In this document: piece after piece, positions 36,528-50,548 of the stretch
Layout: the number at the start of each line of letters is the position of its first letter
How positions within the stretch are numbered: the first letter of the stretch is position 1
Assembly (NCBI GenBank): GCA_026874595.1
Contig: CM049308.1
Location: forward strand, 37,597,027-37,661,026
DNA length: 64,000 bases
Origin: Sipunculus nudus
Taxonomy: Eukaryota > Annelida > Sipuncula > Golfingiida > Sipunculidae
Direction of reading: 5' to 3'
The notes under the pieces: generated by a model
Told to the model about the DNA's origin: nothing
Database searches by the model: none
Seen by the model: only the letters and a program-made list of their open reading frames with translations
Made by a program: the position numbers and the translations under genes

Positions 36528-38605
36528 ACGGAGTGCCTACCTACTGATTGACACGTACTAAACCCGATTTAAACCAAGTTTATATGAGAGACATTTTTAA
36601 TTTTTCATTTAACTTGATCTACACACAATTAAAAAAAAAACATACCTGAAACACAAAGCAGAATATTAACCCCTTCTTTTTGGATATTTGTAAATGAAAC
36701 AGCCTATGTATGGTTACTTTTGAACAACACATCGGGTAATCCTTGTTTAAAATGCAACTTCGATGAATAAAATGCTATTTTTAAAATGATAATAATATAA
36801 ATGAATAATCTCATACCAAAGGTTTCTTTATATTTTCTCTTCCGTTCTTCACTATCAAGGATGAAATGAAACAAGAAGGTCCTAATTACTGGACAAATCG
36901 GACAGAGTGCAGGTCTAGACGGGCAGGACACCGTTTTAACTAACCTTATTTTATGGCAATATCCAGAGTCGGGCGTCCTTGTCCCCGGTGGTTATTTCGG
37001 ACTTCCATCACGAGAGGATCAGTAAGTATAGTTGCTTATAATCAACATAAAAAGTGTCTTTCATTATAAATGCGGTCAAAGATTTGGCAAATCAAATAAA
37101 CAAGTATATTTAGTTGACTATGGCCATGATTAACAGGATGGTGGGCGAATATTTAAAACTCCTATGAACCCTTTCATGATGAGGTTTCATTTATATTTAA
37201 AGGAAACGAGGAAAAAAGTGTGAATTGATTAATTTACATAAACAAGATAGGGTAGCCTGGTTTATTAACGAAAACAACGGAATGATTTACCAATTAATTT
37301 GAAAATGATTTTACAGACTTGTATCAAAACGTTGGGCTATAATGTGAAATAAATTAATCACGTGTAATACGTGCACATAAATGAGAGATCCACTTTTTTT
37401 GGATTCCACAGAAATGAAATAAAGGGTGTCAGCTGCACATGTCACTGGGCATTTGTTTGCATAAAACATTTAGAAGGATAATTATCTTATGACCTTTATA
37501 ATAAGTTACAGAAAAGCGCCCATACACTGATTTCCGTCACAGAGTCACACATTTAACCGAATCCATACTACTTTATTATTGAGCAACATCTTAATTAATT
37601 CACTTATAAAAAAGTAGCGTGAAACATGAGGCGTTTTGCATGTACCATGATCTGCCCAAGAAATAAGGTAGCTACTTTGATTCGTCCATATGACACACCA
37701 GGGAAGATTGTCCCTAGAAGTAGTTGTGGGTATGTATTCTATTAGAGGGATTACGGTAATGGGTAATTGAATTTTGATGTTTTACGCTTTATATAATTTG
37801 TCACCTGGTCACAAATATTTATTTCACATATCAGTTACAGATCTTCATTAGCCACGAACTAATATATATTATACTGATATCTACATTGTACAGCTGAAAA
37901 CATGCTTTAAAATTCATATCACAGTTTGCAGTAAAATACTCGAAGGTTTCTATGTATCCAATTTCTAATAATAATGAATTAATAAAAAGTCATTTAGATT
38001 GACATAATATAAGGCCGGCGCATTGCCACTATTATATAACACGTTATCTGAATTATTCTGGGTGTTGAATCCCGGCTTCACGGAAGTTGGCCCTGAGTAA
38101 GGAAGCGGTTTTGCTTTTCAGGTGAACAGATTTGGACACGCTGTTCGCAGCTGTCACGTGGGCTGTCTTACTGAGCTAGGTGTTTTCACATTTATTGTCT
38201 TGAAATACTATATCAGTTAATTAGTAAATTCCTTCCTGTACAGTATTCAAACGACCTTCACTAAATCTTGCATTGGTTCATTTAAATTTATATTTTCTTG
38301 TTGGTTTAAATGGTTTGTTTTGGAACATTTGAAGACATTAGATGCACAGTTTAAAAAAGGATTCATGCAAAACCGTAGCTTGTAGATTGCTATATGTAAG
38401 ATGCAAGCACCAGGAAGCAGGGCAAATTGAGGACAACTGACAAACAGACAGCTTATTAAAAAGGTGCCTCAAGGTTGAGATAAGATGACTTAACCAGAAT
38501 ATGGAAAAGACCCAGAGGAAGTAAATAAGCTATAGTTTATACAATAAAAATCTTGAGTTTTGGAGATATGGCGAAAAAAACTATATGGTGAAATGGTTGG
38601 ACTGC

Positions 38606-38623
38606 AGTGCCCCCTAGCGGCCA
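38606..38623 (-). promoter_or_regulatory. CTCF-like motif in tandem unit 1
   Basis: AGTGCCCCCTAGCGGCCA. The reverse complement TGGCCGCTAGGGGGCACT fits the CTCF core pattern with minor deviations. Confidence 0.35.
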
Positions 38624-38820
38624 TATCCAGAAATAGAAAAATCACATTCTAGTAATTATAGCAATACATAAGATATACGAGTTTGAGCATTCCTGCAAAA
38701 CTGAGTCTTGTAGATTGCTATATGTAACATGCAAGCACCAGCAAGCAGGCGAATTTGAGGTCAACTGATCAACAGACAGACATACTAACAAAGTAACATA
38801 AGTTCGCGAGGTTCAAGTGC

Positions 38821-38838
38821 AGCGCCCCCTAGCAGCCA
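38821..38838 (-). promoter_or_regulatory. CTCF-like motif in tandem unit 2
   Basis: AGCGCCCCCTAGCAGCCA, the counterpart of the 38606 motif. The pair lies about 215 bp apart in the same orientation. Confidence 0.35.
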
Positions 38839-39254
38839 TATCCGGAAAATGAAAAATCCGTTTCTAGATATTAATGTCAGACATAAGATATATCAGTTTC
38901 AAAATTATTCCTGCATACTTGTGGACTCTAGGCTATCACTAAGCGATATATCGAAATATCTCGAGACTTGTTATATAATCAAATAACACAACTTGTATTC
39001 TACCTGATGCAAAAAACTAGACCTCTATAGCTTTAAAACTGACAAAGTTAGAAAAATAAGACCACTTGTTTTCAAATATCAGCACTTTTCCCCGAAAATG
39101 CGTTACCATGGTTACCGCAATTTGAGTCAGCTACACACCAGAAGACAGGCCTTGGAATGACGATTAAAATGAGCTACAGTTGAAGTAGATATGACTAATA
39201 GTCACACAGATATGAAGGAAAAACCGTTTTGTATTCTTTTGATGACCTTGGCCT

Positions 39255-39267
39255 TGACCTTTGACCT
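39255..39267 (-). promoter_or_regulatory. DR1 nuclear-receptor-like element
   Basis: TGACCTTTGACCT is the reverse complement of AGGTCAAAGGTCA, a perfect DR1 half-site pair, preceded by a further TGACCTTGGCCT half-site cluster. Such AGGTCA clusters are frequent in repeats, so function is uncertain. Confidence 0.3.
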
Positions 39268-41058
39268 GAAGAACCGAAAACAATAGGCTCCTGTCATTTT
39301 GAATTTTTCGATCAACTGGGTAAGTTTGAAAGCGATTGCTGCAAAAAAACCGCAGACAAACGGACATCCGCGACTGACCAACCTGCTTGCCGAAATCGGA
39401 AATTTCCGGCAAGCAATAATATAATTGAAATGCGAAAAACCCGCCATTAGAAAACTATTTTCCCCATTGTTTAATCCCATTGATCATCCCCAATGCCATT
39501 TGTCCGACGCATTTATAAAAATATGCATAAAAACTGTTGATTTACTGTCTAATGTCAGAATGCTTCCTAAATGCATCACTCGATCACTATATCCAGCGAA
39601 AGATTTATATAAAGATTTATATAAAGAGAATATAAGAGGCGAAAAAGCTATGTTATAGAAATGTTGGCTCATAAAGTTATTACTTATTTTATCAGACCCA
39701 ATTGAGTTTAGTATCAGTATATGCAAGTTTCAAAGAGAATTAAAAAGAAAACAAGTGGCTTCCTCCGACTAGCGTCAAAGTGTCTTTACATCTCCTATGG
39801 AGGGGCAAACTAGTTATACGAGAATGCAAATATATTCGTCATTATTTACAACGCTTTATGGTCTACAGGTGCAAAAATCAAGTACGAGACAAGTTCCGTT
39901 TAAACTCAGCATATTCGTAAATCTCCCTGCATGTTTGTTGAATTTCTGACCGCATGGACAAAAGCATGTTCCGCACGGGTTACTGGACGATAGCCAAGTT
40001 GTTACCTGTAATCGTAAAGATGGGTTCACACTTTGGTTTGTGAGCTCACACGTATTTTCTGTATTAGTTCACCACTCGTGGCCTAATGTTATGATTACTG
40101 AATGTTACCACGGTATTCATGCCGATGTGCCAGACCCATGTGAGGATCCGTTATGGGGCCCAATTACTGATGCACTGCACTGCAAACACGCCTCGCTCTT
40201 AACAAATTTTATATTATTTGCAAAGTAATAATAGACATTTTATTAGAAAACATTTCACATAATTAAATTTCATTTGATTTTAAATTATTCACTATAGACA
40301 GTATTTGTCATTGTTATTATTCAAATCATCACCACATTCACGTGAATGCAATGCAGCTAGAAACTTTTAATTTATCATGGATTTTTTATATTGGCAAAAC
40401 ACTTCACCTTACTTTATCTCCACTAACTTTGCAACTAGAAAATATTAATTAATTATAGACTTTGTAAAACACTTCACATTACAAAATTTCATTTTATTGT
40501 AAATTAATCACTACAGACAGCGTGTCATTGTGATTAACTTTTTTTTAATTTTCACACATGATGTTGGGTATTAATGTAGTTTTGGCGACAGAAAGCAGAG
40601 TCTTTGCGAAATAAATTGCAAAAACACCAAGTCACTTCTATGAGTCTACCCATGGACATTCATGACACGCACCTTGATATTTTGATTTTTGGTAGATTTT
40701 CTAATAAGATCTTTTGTTTCTTTAGATGGTTTCTTTGAATCATTGATTCCTGTGCAGTTGTTGGGCCGTTGAGGACAGTTATCAAATGGTTTTTGATCAC
40801 GTGGAAAATGTGGATAAAAATTCATAATTTTGGATCCTTTTGACTTTACGTGGAACTTAAATGAAGGTCTACAGGATCCTGTGGACCTTGCAAGTGTTTC
40901 CTAATTTCCACATACCCCTTTGATTTGTTAAGAGACCTGACCGCTTGCTTGTTAAAGCATTACTGATGTGCGCATCCAGTATTTCACAATGGCGTGTGTT
41001 TTTCTTTCTAGAAGATTTGATTAACTGAATACTGGCCCGTTAGGCAAATGATATTCAT
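39268..41058. other. Unassigned AT-rich stretch
   Basis: Overlapping frames on both strands at 39425-39726 are not recognised. No mobile-element terminus seen. Confidence 0.5.
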
Positions 41059-41652
41059 TAAACAAGTGGCCCATTGGCTATGACGCTCAGCTGTATTCAA
41101 GGAGCCTTGAACGATGGGAAAAATGACTCCCATTGTGCTCAAAATCATGCATTTTGCAAATAGACCTTAGATATAGGTTACAGTGACTTATTCTACATCC
41201 AGTTTCTACCATTTGTAACCATCTGACTAACAGAGTGTTAAAATCATGTTTTCATACATCTTGTAGAAAATAGGTCACAATGACATTTCAGATATCCAAG
41301 GAGACTTTTTATGGATCTCCTTGAAAGTCAAGTATAAGGATTCTAAGCAAAATAGATACAATTTGTGCCCAGTCTGACTCACCTAGTGCTTACAAATTAT
41401 ATTTTCATCCCTAATTCGTAATTAGGGGGGGGGGGACTTTCGAGCCCCAGAGCTCCAAGGATATTGGTAACAAAGACCTAATTTTAGTTTTCCAAGGGGA
41501 ATTTTTTTCATTGACCTCCCTAACTGTACGGTAAGAAGTTTCTTGGTCTAATGGTTACGATTTTTGCCATGTCAAAGCCCGGTCGCCGGCAAGACTGACG
41601 ACGGACGAAGAGTGATCGCTATAGCTCAGATGACTTTTAGTCAGCTGAGCTC
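41059..41652 (-). mobile_element. Helitron-like non-autonomous element, copy 3
   Basis: The plus-strand left edge AAACAAGTGGCCCATTGGCT, followed by ATGACGCTCAGCTG, is the reverse complement of the family 3' end. The right edge, GCTATAGCTCAGATGAC then TTTTAGTCAGCTGAGCT, is the reverse complement of the 5' end. In between is a single diverged core (GAGCCCCAGAGCTCCAAGGA, GGTAACAAAGACCTAATTTT). At 594 bp it is the shortest copy, and the one that best shows both ends. Confidence 0.8.
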
Positions 41653-42035
41653 AAAACTGAACAATTGAGTGTCACAATTACAAACTCACAAATGACGAAG
41701 AAAGCATCCTTGAACCATTACTTGCAAATTTCGTTCTGTAATCTTTGACACCACGGTAAAGTTCAGTTGGATATCTGTTAATGAATGATTAGCCTATCTT
41801 TTCTTTCAGAAGCTGTATATGGCTGTGATAAAACTATTAACCATTAAAAAAAAACCTTAACTCAGAAACCGTTCATTTCGGTCAATACTGATATTTTTAT
41901 TCAGGTCACTTCCAAAATCAAACATTTTGGGGTCTTGCCCCAGAAATCCCCCATCTAAACGAAACAAATATCTCCACAGGGTGTCGTTACCAGTGGAAGT
42001 ACATTAATATAAAGCAGATGTGTAGAAACATACAA

Positions 42036-42997
42036 AAACAAGTGACCCATGGGTCTTGACGCTCAGCTGAACAGGATGAGATAATTGCCTAATTTTTACA
42101 ACTGTTGCCTTATTAAGAAGGAAATGATTGCAAACATAGTATAAATTTTAGGGAAGGGCAGGAAGATTGGTATACATAAAGCACATTACTTGATGGTTCA
42201 GGGCAAAATAGTGATACTAGGCATGACTGAACATTTGCTACTGGTTCACACAGTGAAATTGATGTTTCCAGGACACAGTGTGCAGAATGTAAATCCCCAT
42301 GACCTTATTTTTTAGTTTTTTATAGTTTTTACCTTATGCGAGGATTTTATTTCCAGCTGAGCTAAAAAGTACAGGTAGCGCCACAAGTCTTCAGTAACTG
42401 AAAGAAATAGTCATAATCAATAATCATATGAACTTTCAGGACACTAGATGTAACCACAGTCGATCAACGTATATGAAGCTGCCATCTGCTGTCTCAGAAA
42501 TAGAGGGGAGAATGCATAAAGAGTAGAACAAATATAGGTGTTGCCACCCGTCTTCAGGAATTGCTTAAACTGGACATGATCAATTAATATACTGGGTTTC
42601 AGGACACAAGATGAAACCACAGCTCAGAAACTGATATGATTACTGTCATCTGGCGGTCTCCAAAGTAGAGGAAGAAATGCATGACATTTTTTAATGTAAG
42701 GACCGGAAATCTTTAGAAATTGACAGAACTGTCCATGAGCAATATGCAAAGAAAAATTAATGACAATCCATGCATTCATTATTGAGGTACTGGTGCTGTT
42801 GTATCAAATTGTACTTAAATTGAGCAATCACCGCAACTTCAGAGTGACCTTTCTGAAGAACTGGAAGAGCCAATCCTGAATTTTCGTACAATAGGACTGA
42901 GGTAGACAGCTGGCGGTGTGGGTGTTATCCTATTGTCAACAATGAAGGCTATTCAAATGAATGAGCAGATTAAATGACAATGTTGACCTTGGATTGG

Positions 42998-43053
<56 letters not shown>

Positions 43054-43627
43054 TTTGTGAAAACGTTTTAAAAAGTGGGACTGATCTTGTTGGAATGACC
43101 CAATAGTTAATATATTTTCATGAAGATGTGTGCATAACGATTTATGGGTGTTGCAGTAATAGAAGGAAGAACAACATGTTTGATAGTAAAATATTTTTGG
43201 AAGCTGAAGTACATGCTCTAGAAACACGATAGAGCCCAAATACTAAGATTAGATGAACACTACTAGCGATACATATGTTACAAATAACAAGTTGGATGTA
43301 TTGGCGTGTAGGACCAAACAGTAACCAACTGGAATCGGGAAATGTGTATGGATGTGATGTCCTCTAAATTTTGATAAAATAGGTATATGAAATGATCATT
43401 CAGGCAAGAATCTGTGAGAGGGAGTATGAAATATTCTGTGATATCAAAATTTTAAAATGTAATCTGAAAATTTTGTAACTAATTTGAAATTTAACAATAC
43501 TGTTAATGTTCTGAACGGAGCCATAAAATGTCTTACGATTTGCTCCCTGCTAACGGACAGCCAGACGGAAGAACGACGGACAATGACCCATCACTATAAC
43601 TCAGCATGACTGAACGTCAGCTAAGCT
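42036..43627 (-). mobile_element. Helitron-like non-autonomous element, copy 4
   Basis: Left edge AAAACAAGTGACCCATGGGT, then CTTGACGCTCAGCTGA. Right edge ATCACTATAACTCAGCATGA, then CTGAACGTCAGCTAAGCT. Its cores are about 165 bp and diverged (AGGTAGCGCCACAAGTCTTC at about 42374, GTGTTGCCACCCGTCTTCAG at about 42539). They are recognisable as relatives of the GGTGGCGCCACCAGTCTGCA segment of copies 1 and 2. An (AT)n array lies inside. A 5'-end-like CAGCTGAGCTAAAA at about 42354 suggests the first 335 bp may be a separate short copy. Confidence 0.7.
42999..43051. repeat. (AT)n microsatellite
   Basis: About 53 bp of TA dinucleotide within Helitron-like copy 4. Frames through it read Tyr-Ile repeats and are not genes. 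Confidence 0.95.
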
Positions 43628-44925
43628 AATGATACTTCATCAAATGATTCCGATCAGAATAACTCAATTTTTTTGCTAGGCTTCCATTGTGACTCCAACA
43701 TCTCCGCAAAACATACAGACCAACTCACACACGGACAAACAAGGCCTTGGGGGGGGGGGGGGGGGTCATATTTAATACTAAGCACATCATGAAAATATCC
43801 AAAACTTTAGTTAAACTTCAGTTAACCATAAGTGTTTATGTAAATTACCGGATTAACATCTCTTCCTGGCATTTTCACGTGTCAGTCCCTAGCAACACTT
43901 CCTTTTTTAGAAATCCTTGATGCGGTCCTGCGCATACGGTGGCTCGTAGGAGATAAGGAAGATATGTGCGAAAATGTAACCTTCATCCCACGCCTTAGGC
44001 GGATATTAAAAATGGATTGTGGGAAAGGGAAACCAGATTTTAGTCCTTACCCGTACGTTATTACTGTAGTGGAGGGCGGAACGGTTAAATTATATTCAGG
44101 GATTTCCGTGTTTCTTATGTGCTTATAGCTGCCCATGGCATCCCCAGGAGACATTTTTATATTTTTCATGGCCCCACATTTCTCCCTTTATAGACAGACT
44201 AGCGTGTGTTACATCAATAAACATTATACGCTCCTTGTTCATGGTAAGGGGTGACGCTGCTTGCTCATTCTAAAGTGAAATGTCTATATTGAAAACCGAA
44301 TTTTGAATTTCAGCAAAAAATGTGCGGTAAAACTTGTATGACTTGAATATCTTCCATGAATATTAATTTTTTTTCAGTGTTCATCATATTATAAAGGAAA
44401 CTATTTAAGATACTATTTCTAACGAGTGTAGGTTTTTAGGCTTATCTGATAATATGTGTTCTGGATATGCACCATATATGCTATATAACAATTATGTATG
44501 GGATGTATGATATATAGCAATGAAAATAATTTTGAAAGAACGTAAGAGAGATGATGTCAGTTTATTCAACCTTACAGAAAATTTCCTTTTATTAGGAAAA
44601 TAAATAAAATTAATAAACGTCATATTGGCATGGAAGTAAATTGGATAAAAGCTCCACGTTTACATTAACATATATGTGTCAAGATGAATAAAGATTATTA
44701 GACTATTATGATACCCATTTTGGCTGACAACTTCAGTTATGAAAACTGAGCCGCTCATATTTCTCCTGTTAATATGAATAACACTGGCTGCCGGTAGCAT
44801 CTCGTATAGAGTTCAGTAGAGCACTGTGTACACACAAGGATCGCCAAGGGACGTCACCTTCTTATTTGTCTTCGCGATTCTAACTGTGAAGTGCTTCTGG
44901 TCGACTGAGTGGAATTTTGATCTGT
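43628..44925. other. Unassigned stretch
   Basis: Contains a G17 run at 43750-43766. The part 43860-44170 is GC-richer with no sustained frame. Nothing else recognised. Confidence 0.5.
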
Positions 44926-44933
44926 GTCAACCT

Positions 44934-45477
44934 TAGAGCCCGGCGCCGCCGCCATTTTGCGCCGCGCCAGCCGAGTTGAGATCAAGCCGAGCCGGGCCGA
45001 TTTTATCAGGAGACGCCTTCGATATTTCTTTAAGCCGAAGTGAGCCGATTTTGTGCAGTTCAGTTTGGCTTGAGGAAGAATAATACCAAAAAAATCTTTT
45101 ATTATTAAAAATGCTCGAAACATATATAAAAATAACACAAAAAAATACATAAATAGTTTTGTTTCTTGAAGCTGAAAGGATACGGTTGTGATTGTTTAAG
45201 TAAGACAGTGTTAGCTGATGTAACCACCAGGATAACCTATACTGGTTATTAAATCACAAACTAGATCAATGTAAAATGGATGCAATATGTAACATGTAAT
45301 GCAGATAGTTTGTTTAAATTAAACGGGTATTTTGCAACATAATTTCAGGCCAGTTTAAGCCAGCCGACATTTTTTAGCCGAGTCTAGCCACGAAACACGG
45401 CTTACTGTACTTAAAGGTCAGGCATGTTTTCGTCCAAACCAGACCTATTTGTGTGGCTAACACGGCTCCGGGCTCTA
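44934..45477 (-). mobile_element. hAT-type MITE, copy 3 (intact ends and TSD)
   Basis: This 544-bp element is bounded by TAGAGCCCGGCGCCG on the left and CGGCTCCGGGCTCTA on the right, an inverted repeat of about 15 bp fitting the hAT YARNG rule. Flanking 8-mers are identical, GTCAACCT at 44926-44933 and at 45478-45485, as expected for hAT insertion. It is the reference copy for 2685-3407 and 8792-9327. The exact duplication implies it is the youngest of the three. The minus-strand frame 44854-45150 is MITE sequence plus flank. It contains CpG-dense ends and no transposase. Confidence 0.9.
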
Positions 45478-45717
45478 GTCAACCTGGGACTAATTACTAA
45501 CTACGTGGGTAGATGTACCAGTATAATTACTCAAGGTTTTTTTTAAATCATTTACCTAACTTTATCAAATTATTTGTATCTACTGACAGGTTTAAGAATG
45601 CATTGAAGGTTTCGTAAACCCATGTCCACTAAATACTTTATATTGAATTGAAATTTTGAAATTGAAAAAAAGTTGCTTCAGGGAACTCTTTTGTGACTTC
45701 CTCACTATGGCTACATA

Positions 45718-48330
<2,613 letters not shown>

Positions 48331-48378
<48 letters not shown>

Positions 48379-48425
48379 CTCTCTTTCTCCTCTCTCTCTC
48401 TCTCTTTCTCTCTCTTTTTCTCTCA

Positions 48426-48458
<33 letters not shown>

Positions 48459-48573
48459 TTTCTCTCTCTTTCTTTCTCTCTCACTCTCTCTCTCTCTCTT
48501 TCTCTCTCGTTCTCCCTCTTTCTCTCTCCCCTTCTCTCTCTCCCTCTGTATCTCTCTCTGTATCCCCCCCCTT

Positions 48574-48596
<23 letters not shown>
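48331..48596. repeat. (CT)n-rich microsatellite
   Basis: About 266 bp of CT dinucleotide with TTTCTC, CCCC and other interruptions. The reading frames through it (Leu/Ser or Arg/Glu repeats) are not genes. Confidence 0.95.
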
Positions 48597-48613
<17 letters not shown>

Positions 48614-48630
48614 AATATATATATATATAT
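48597..48630. repeat. (AT)n microsatellite adjoining (CT)n
   Basis: AT dinucleotide with one ATAAAT interruption, directly after the CT array. Confidence 0.9.
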
Positions 48631-48670
48631 TCGGGGTCCATAATTAGCTCAGTTCCTCAGTTTACTCGCA

Positions 48671-49410
48671 ACATAAATCCTATTACGACCAGTCGCAGGT
48701 GCAGTCAGACCTACATTTAAGTACTCGTTATTTGACCTTGTGGTCGTACGACCGCTAGCACAGATAGGCCGAGTACTCGTACGACCAGTCGGTAGTTATC
48801 GTACGACCCCTCGGTAGCTATCGTACACTCATCGCCTCATTCAACGATAAGTCTGTAGTAATCTTTCGAGCAGTCGTATGGTCGTATAAAATGCAGTCAG
48901 GTCGGACCCTAAAACTCTCACCGATTTATTACGAAGCGACCGCCCGTCACGTGACCCAATGTGTGACCGCACAGCTAAGGCCAAAATAAAAAAAGGTATG
49001 GTTCTCAGGCACTTTTTTTCGGAAATCAATGCGGGCGGGCGCTTTTTTTATTTTAAATTTTTTGGAATGTTTCGATAAAAATGTCAAATGATAAGGGAAA
49101 AGCATGAAAATAACAGTTTTATTTTGTTAAATATAAAAGCACTACAAAACAAAGGAAATTGTATGGTTTTATCTTCTTGAAAGAAATGTCGGAGCGGTAG
49201 CAGCTAAAAATTGGAAAGTTTTTATTGAAAATCAAAATAAAAATTTTTGTTGCGGGGGTTTAAAATTGATGCGGGCGGTGCCTGAGAACCATACCTTTAA
49301 TTTTTTTTGGCCTAATACCATGCGACAAGTCGCAGGTTATCGGCAAAGACTCGTCGTGACCATGAAGTCGTAGATGATCGAAAGCGATCGTAGGCATGTG
49401 TGACTAGGCC
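48671..49410. repeat. TCGTACGA-rich repeat carrying a nested MITE
   Basis: Left part (48671-48905) is dense in GTCGTACGAC-like and GGTAGTTATCGTACGACC motifs, with two near-tandem copies at about 48790 and 48810. After the MITE at 48978-49313, GTCG/CGAC-rich sequence resumes (CGACAAGTCGCAGGTTATCG). This suggests one element interrupted by the MITE. Outer ends and class were not defined. Such self-complementary motifs can fold extensively. Confidence 0.45.
48978..49313 (+). mobile_element. TA-flanked MITE (AGGCC ends), copy 1
   Basis: AGGCCAAAATAAAAAAAGG followed by TATGGTTCTCAGGCAC is matched in inverted form by GTGCCTGAGAACCATACC and the AT run before GGCCT, so arms are about 36 bp. A TA precedes it, and AATA follows. 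Length is 336 bp. The GCGGGCGG motif near each arm, and the order of the interior, match 50247-50548 in reverse complement. Confidence 0.8.
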
Positions 49411-50246
49411 CTAAGGTATGCTTACTCGCCCTCCAATTATTGTTTTGTTTTGTCAATGTACTCTTTGTATGTATCTACAAAGCGAGTGTGTTCTTATTTG
49501 TCACCGTCAAATGTTTGTGTAGGGTAGTCAGTTTGCTTGAAGTTCACTATGTGTTACCTATCAAGGGAGGTTAATCTTACCGATTTGTGTTCCTTTATAA
49601 GCATAAAGCATATTGTGGCATCATTTATATAATACATGCTACTTCTCCCAAGGGGAAGATAATATGTCTACGGCCCGGCAAATGATTGTTCTTCATGGTC
49701 AAACTGAAGCTTTGTTTCAATCCAACGTATCCTGTAACTATCTGTCTCCAAACTTTGAGTTCTATCAAATATTCAGTCGCCTGTAGATTCATTTATCGTT
49801 TTGTCATGAGGTAGTTCATTCTTTTACCATTTTTGGCTTTATTTTGTTTTAGTGCAAAATATACATTTGTTTCATTCAGGTATTAAATTTTATTATATAA
49901 CCTCCAAACGGTGTACTAGCATATATTTGTCTGCACTGCTTTATACTCAGTAATATTTCCGTCTATAAAATATATATATGATAAAAGAACAATAAAATTC
50001 CCATTTTGTGATCATGCCTCGTCATTCCAGTAGATAATACAATCTAAACGAGAGCTTCCCCAGGAAATCCCTGTTAACACAGGGATGGCGTGATCACCAA
50101 AGCTGATACGCACTTACGACTCAATGAAGACTTCATCAAGTGTTTTTTACTGATATTTGATTGATTATTGATATTTAAATCATGTTTTTTTCCCTATAAA
50201 TACACCAAATTTGACGTTTGTTTTACTTTCCGACAACACAAGCGTA
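49411..50246. other. Unassigned stretch between MITEs
   Basis: Ordinary AT-rich DNA with no frame of note. Confidence 0.5.
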
Positions 50247-50548
50247 AGGCCAAGAAAAGGTATAGTTCTCAGGCACCGCCCGCGTAGATTTTAACCATAC
50301 CGCAACAAAAAAAAATTATTTTGATTTTCATCTTTCAGTTAGATGAAATAATACAATTTTGAAAGGATTTCCTTTGTTATGTAGTGCTTGTAGCTGTTTA
50401 GCAAAAAAAAAATCTGTAATTATCGTGCTTTTCCAGGATCATATAACATTTTATCGAAACATACAAATAAAAATAAAAAAAAAAATGGCCCGCCCGCACT
50501 GAATTTTTAAAAGAAGTGCCTGAGAACCATACCTTTATTTTTAAGCCT
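50247..50548 (-). mobile_element. TA-flanked MITE (AGGCC ends), copy 2
   Basis: Arms AGGCCAAGAAAAGGTATAG and TTCTCAGGCAC against GTGCCTGAGAACCATACC and an AT run ending in AAGCCT. Both flanks are TA, the target duplication of Tc1/mariner-type elements. Length 302 bp, opposite in orientation to copy 1, about 0.93 kb away. Confidence 0.85.

Larger units (their letters stand above)
38358..38925. repeat. Two-unit ~328-bp tandem duplication
   Basis: TGTAGATTGCTATATGTAA followed by ATGCAAGCACCAG appears at 38381 and 38709. Each unit later carries a GCCCCCTAGC block followed by GCCATATCC and a GAAAAATC/TTCTAG segment. The copies are diverged by substitutions and indels, and the second unit is shorter between these anchors (about 110 versus 230 bp). 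Confidence 0.75.

Noticed and set aside
36967-37021. 55-bp exon between CAATATCCAG and GTAAGT
   Set aside because: All three frames are open, so there is no frame-specific signal. Short GC-richer segments do this by chance.
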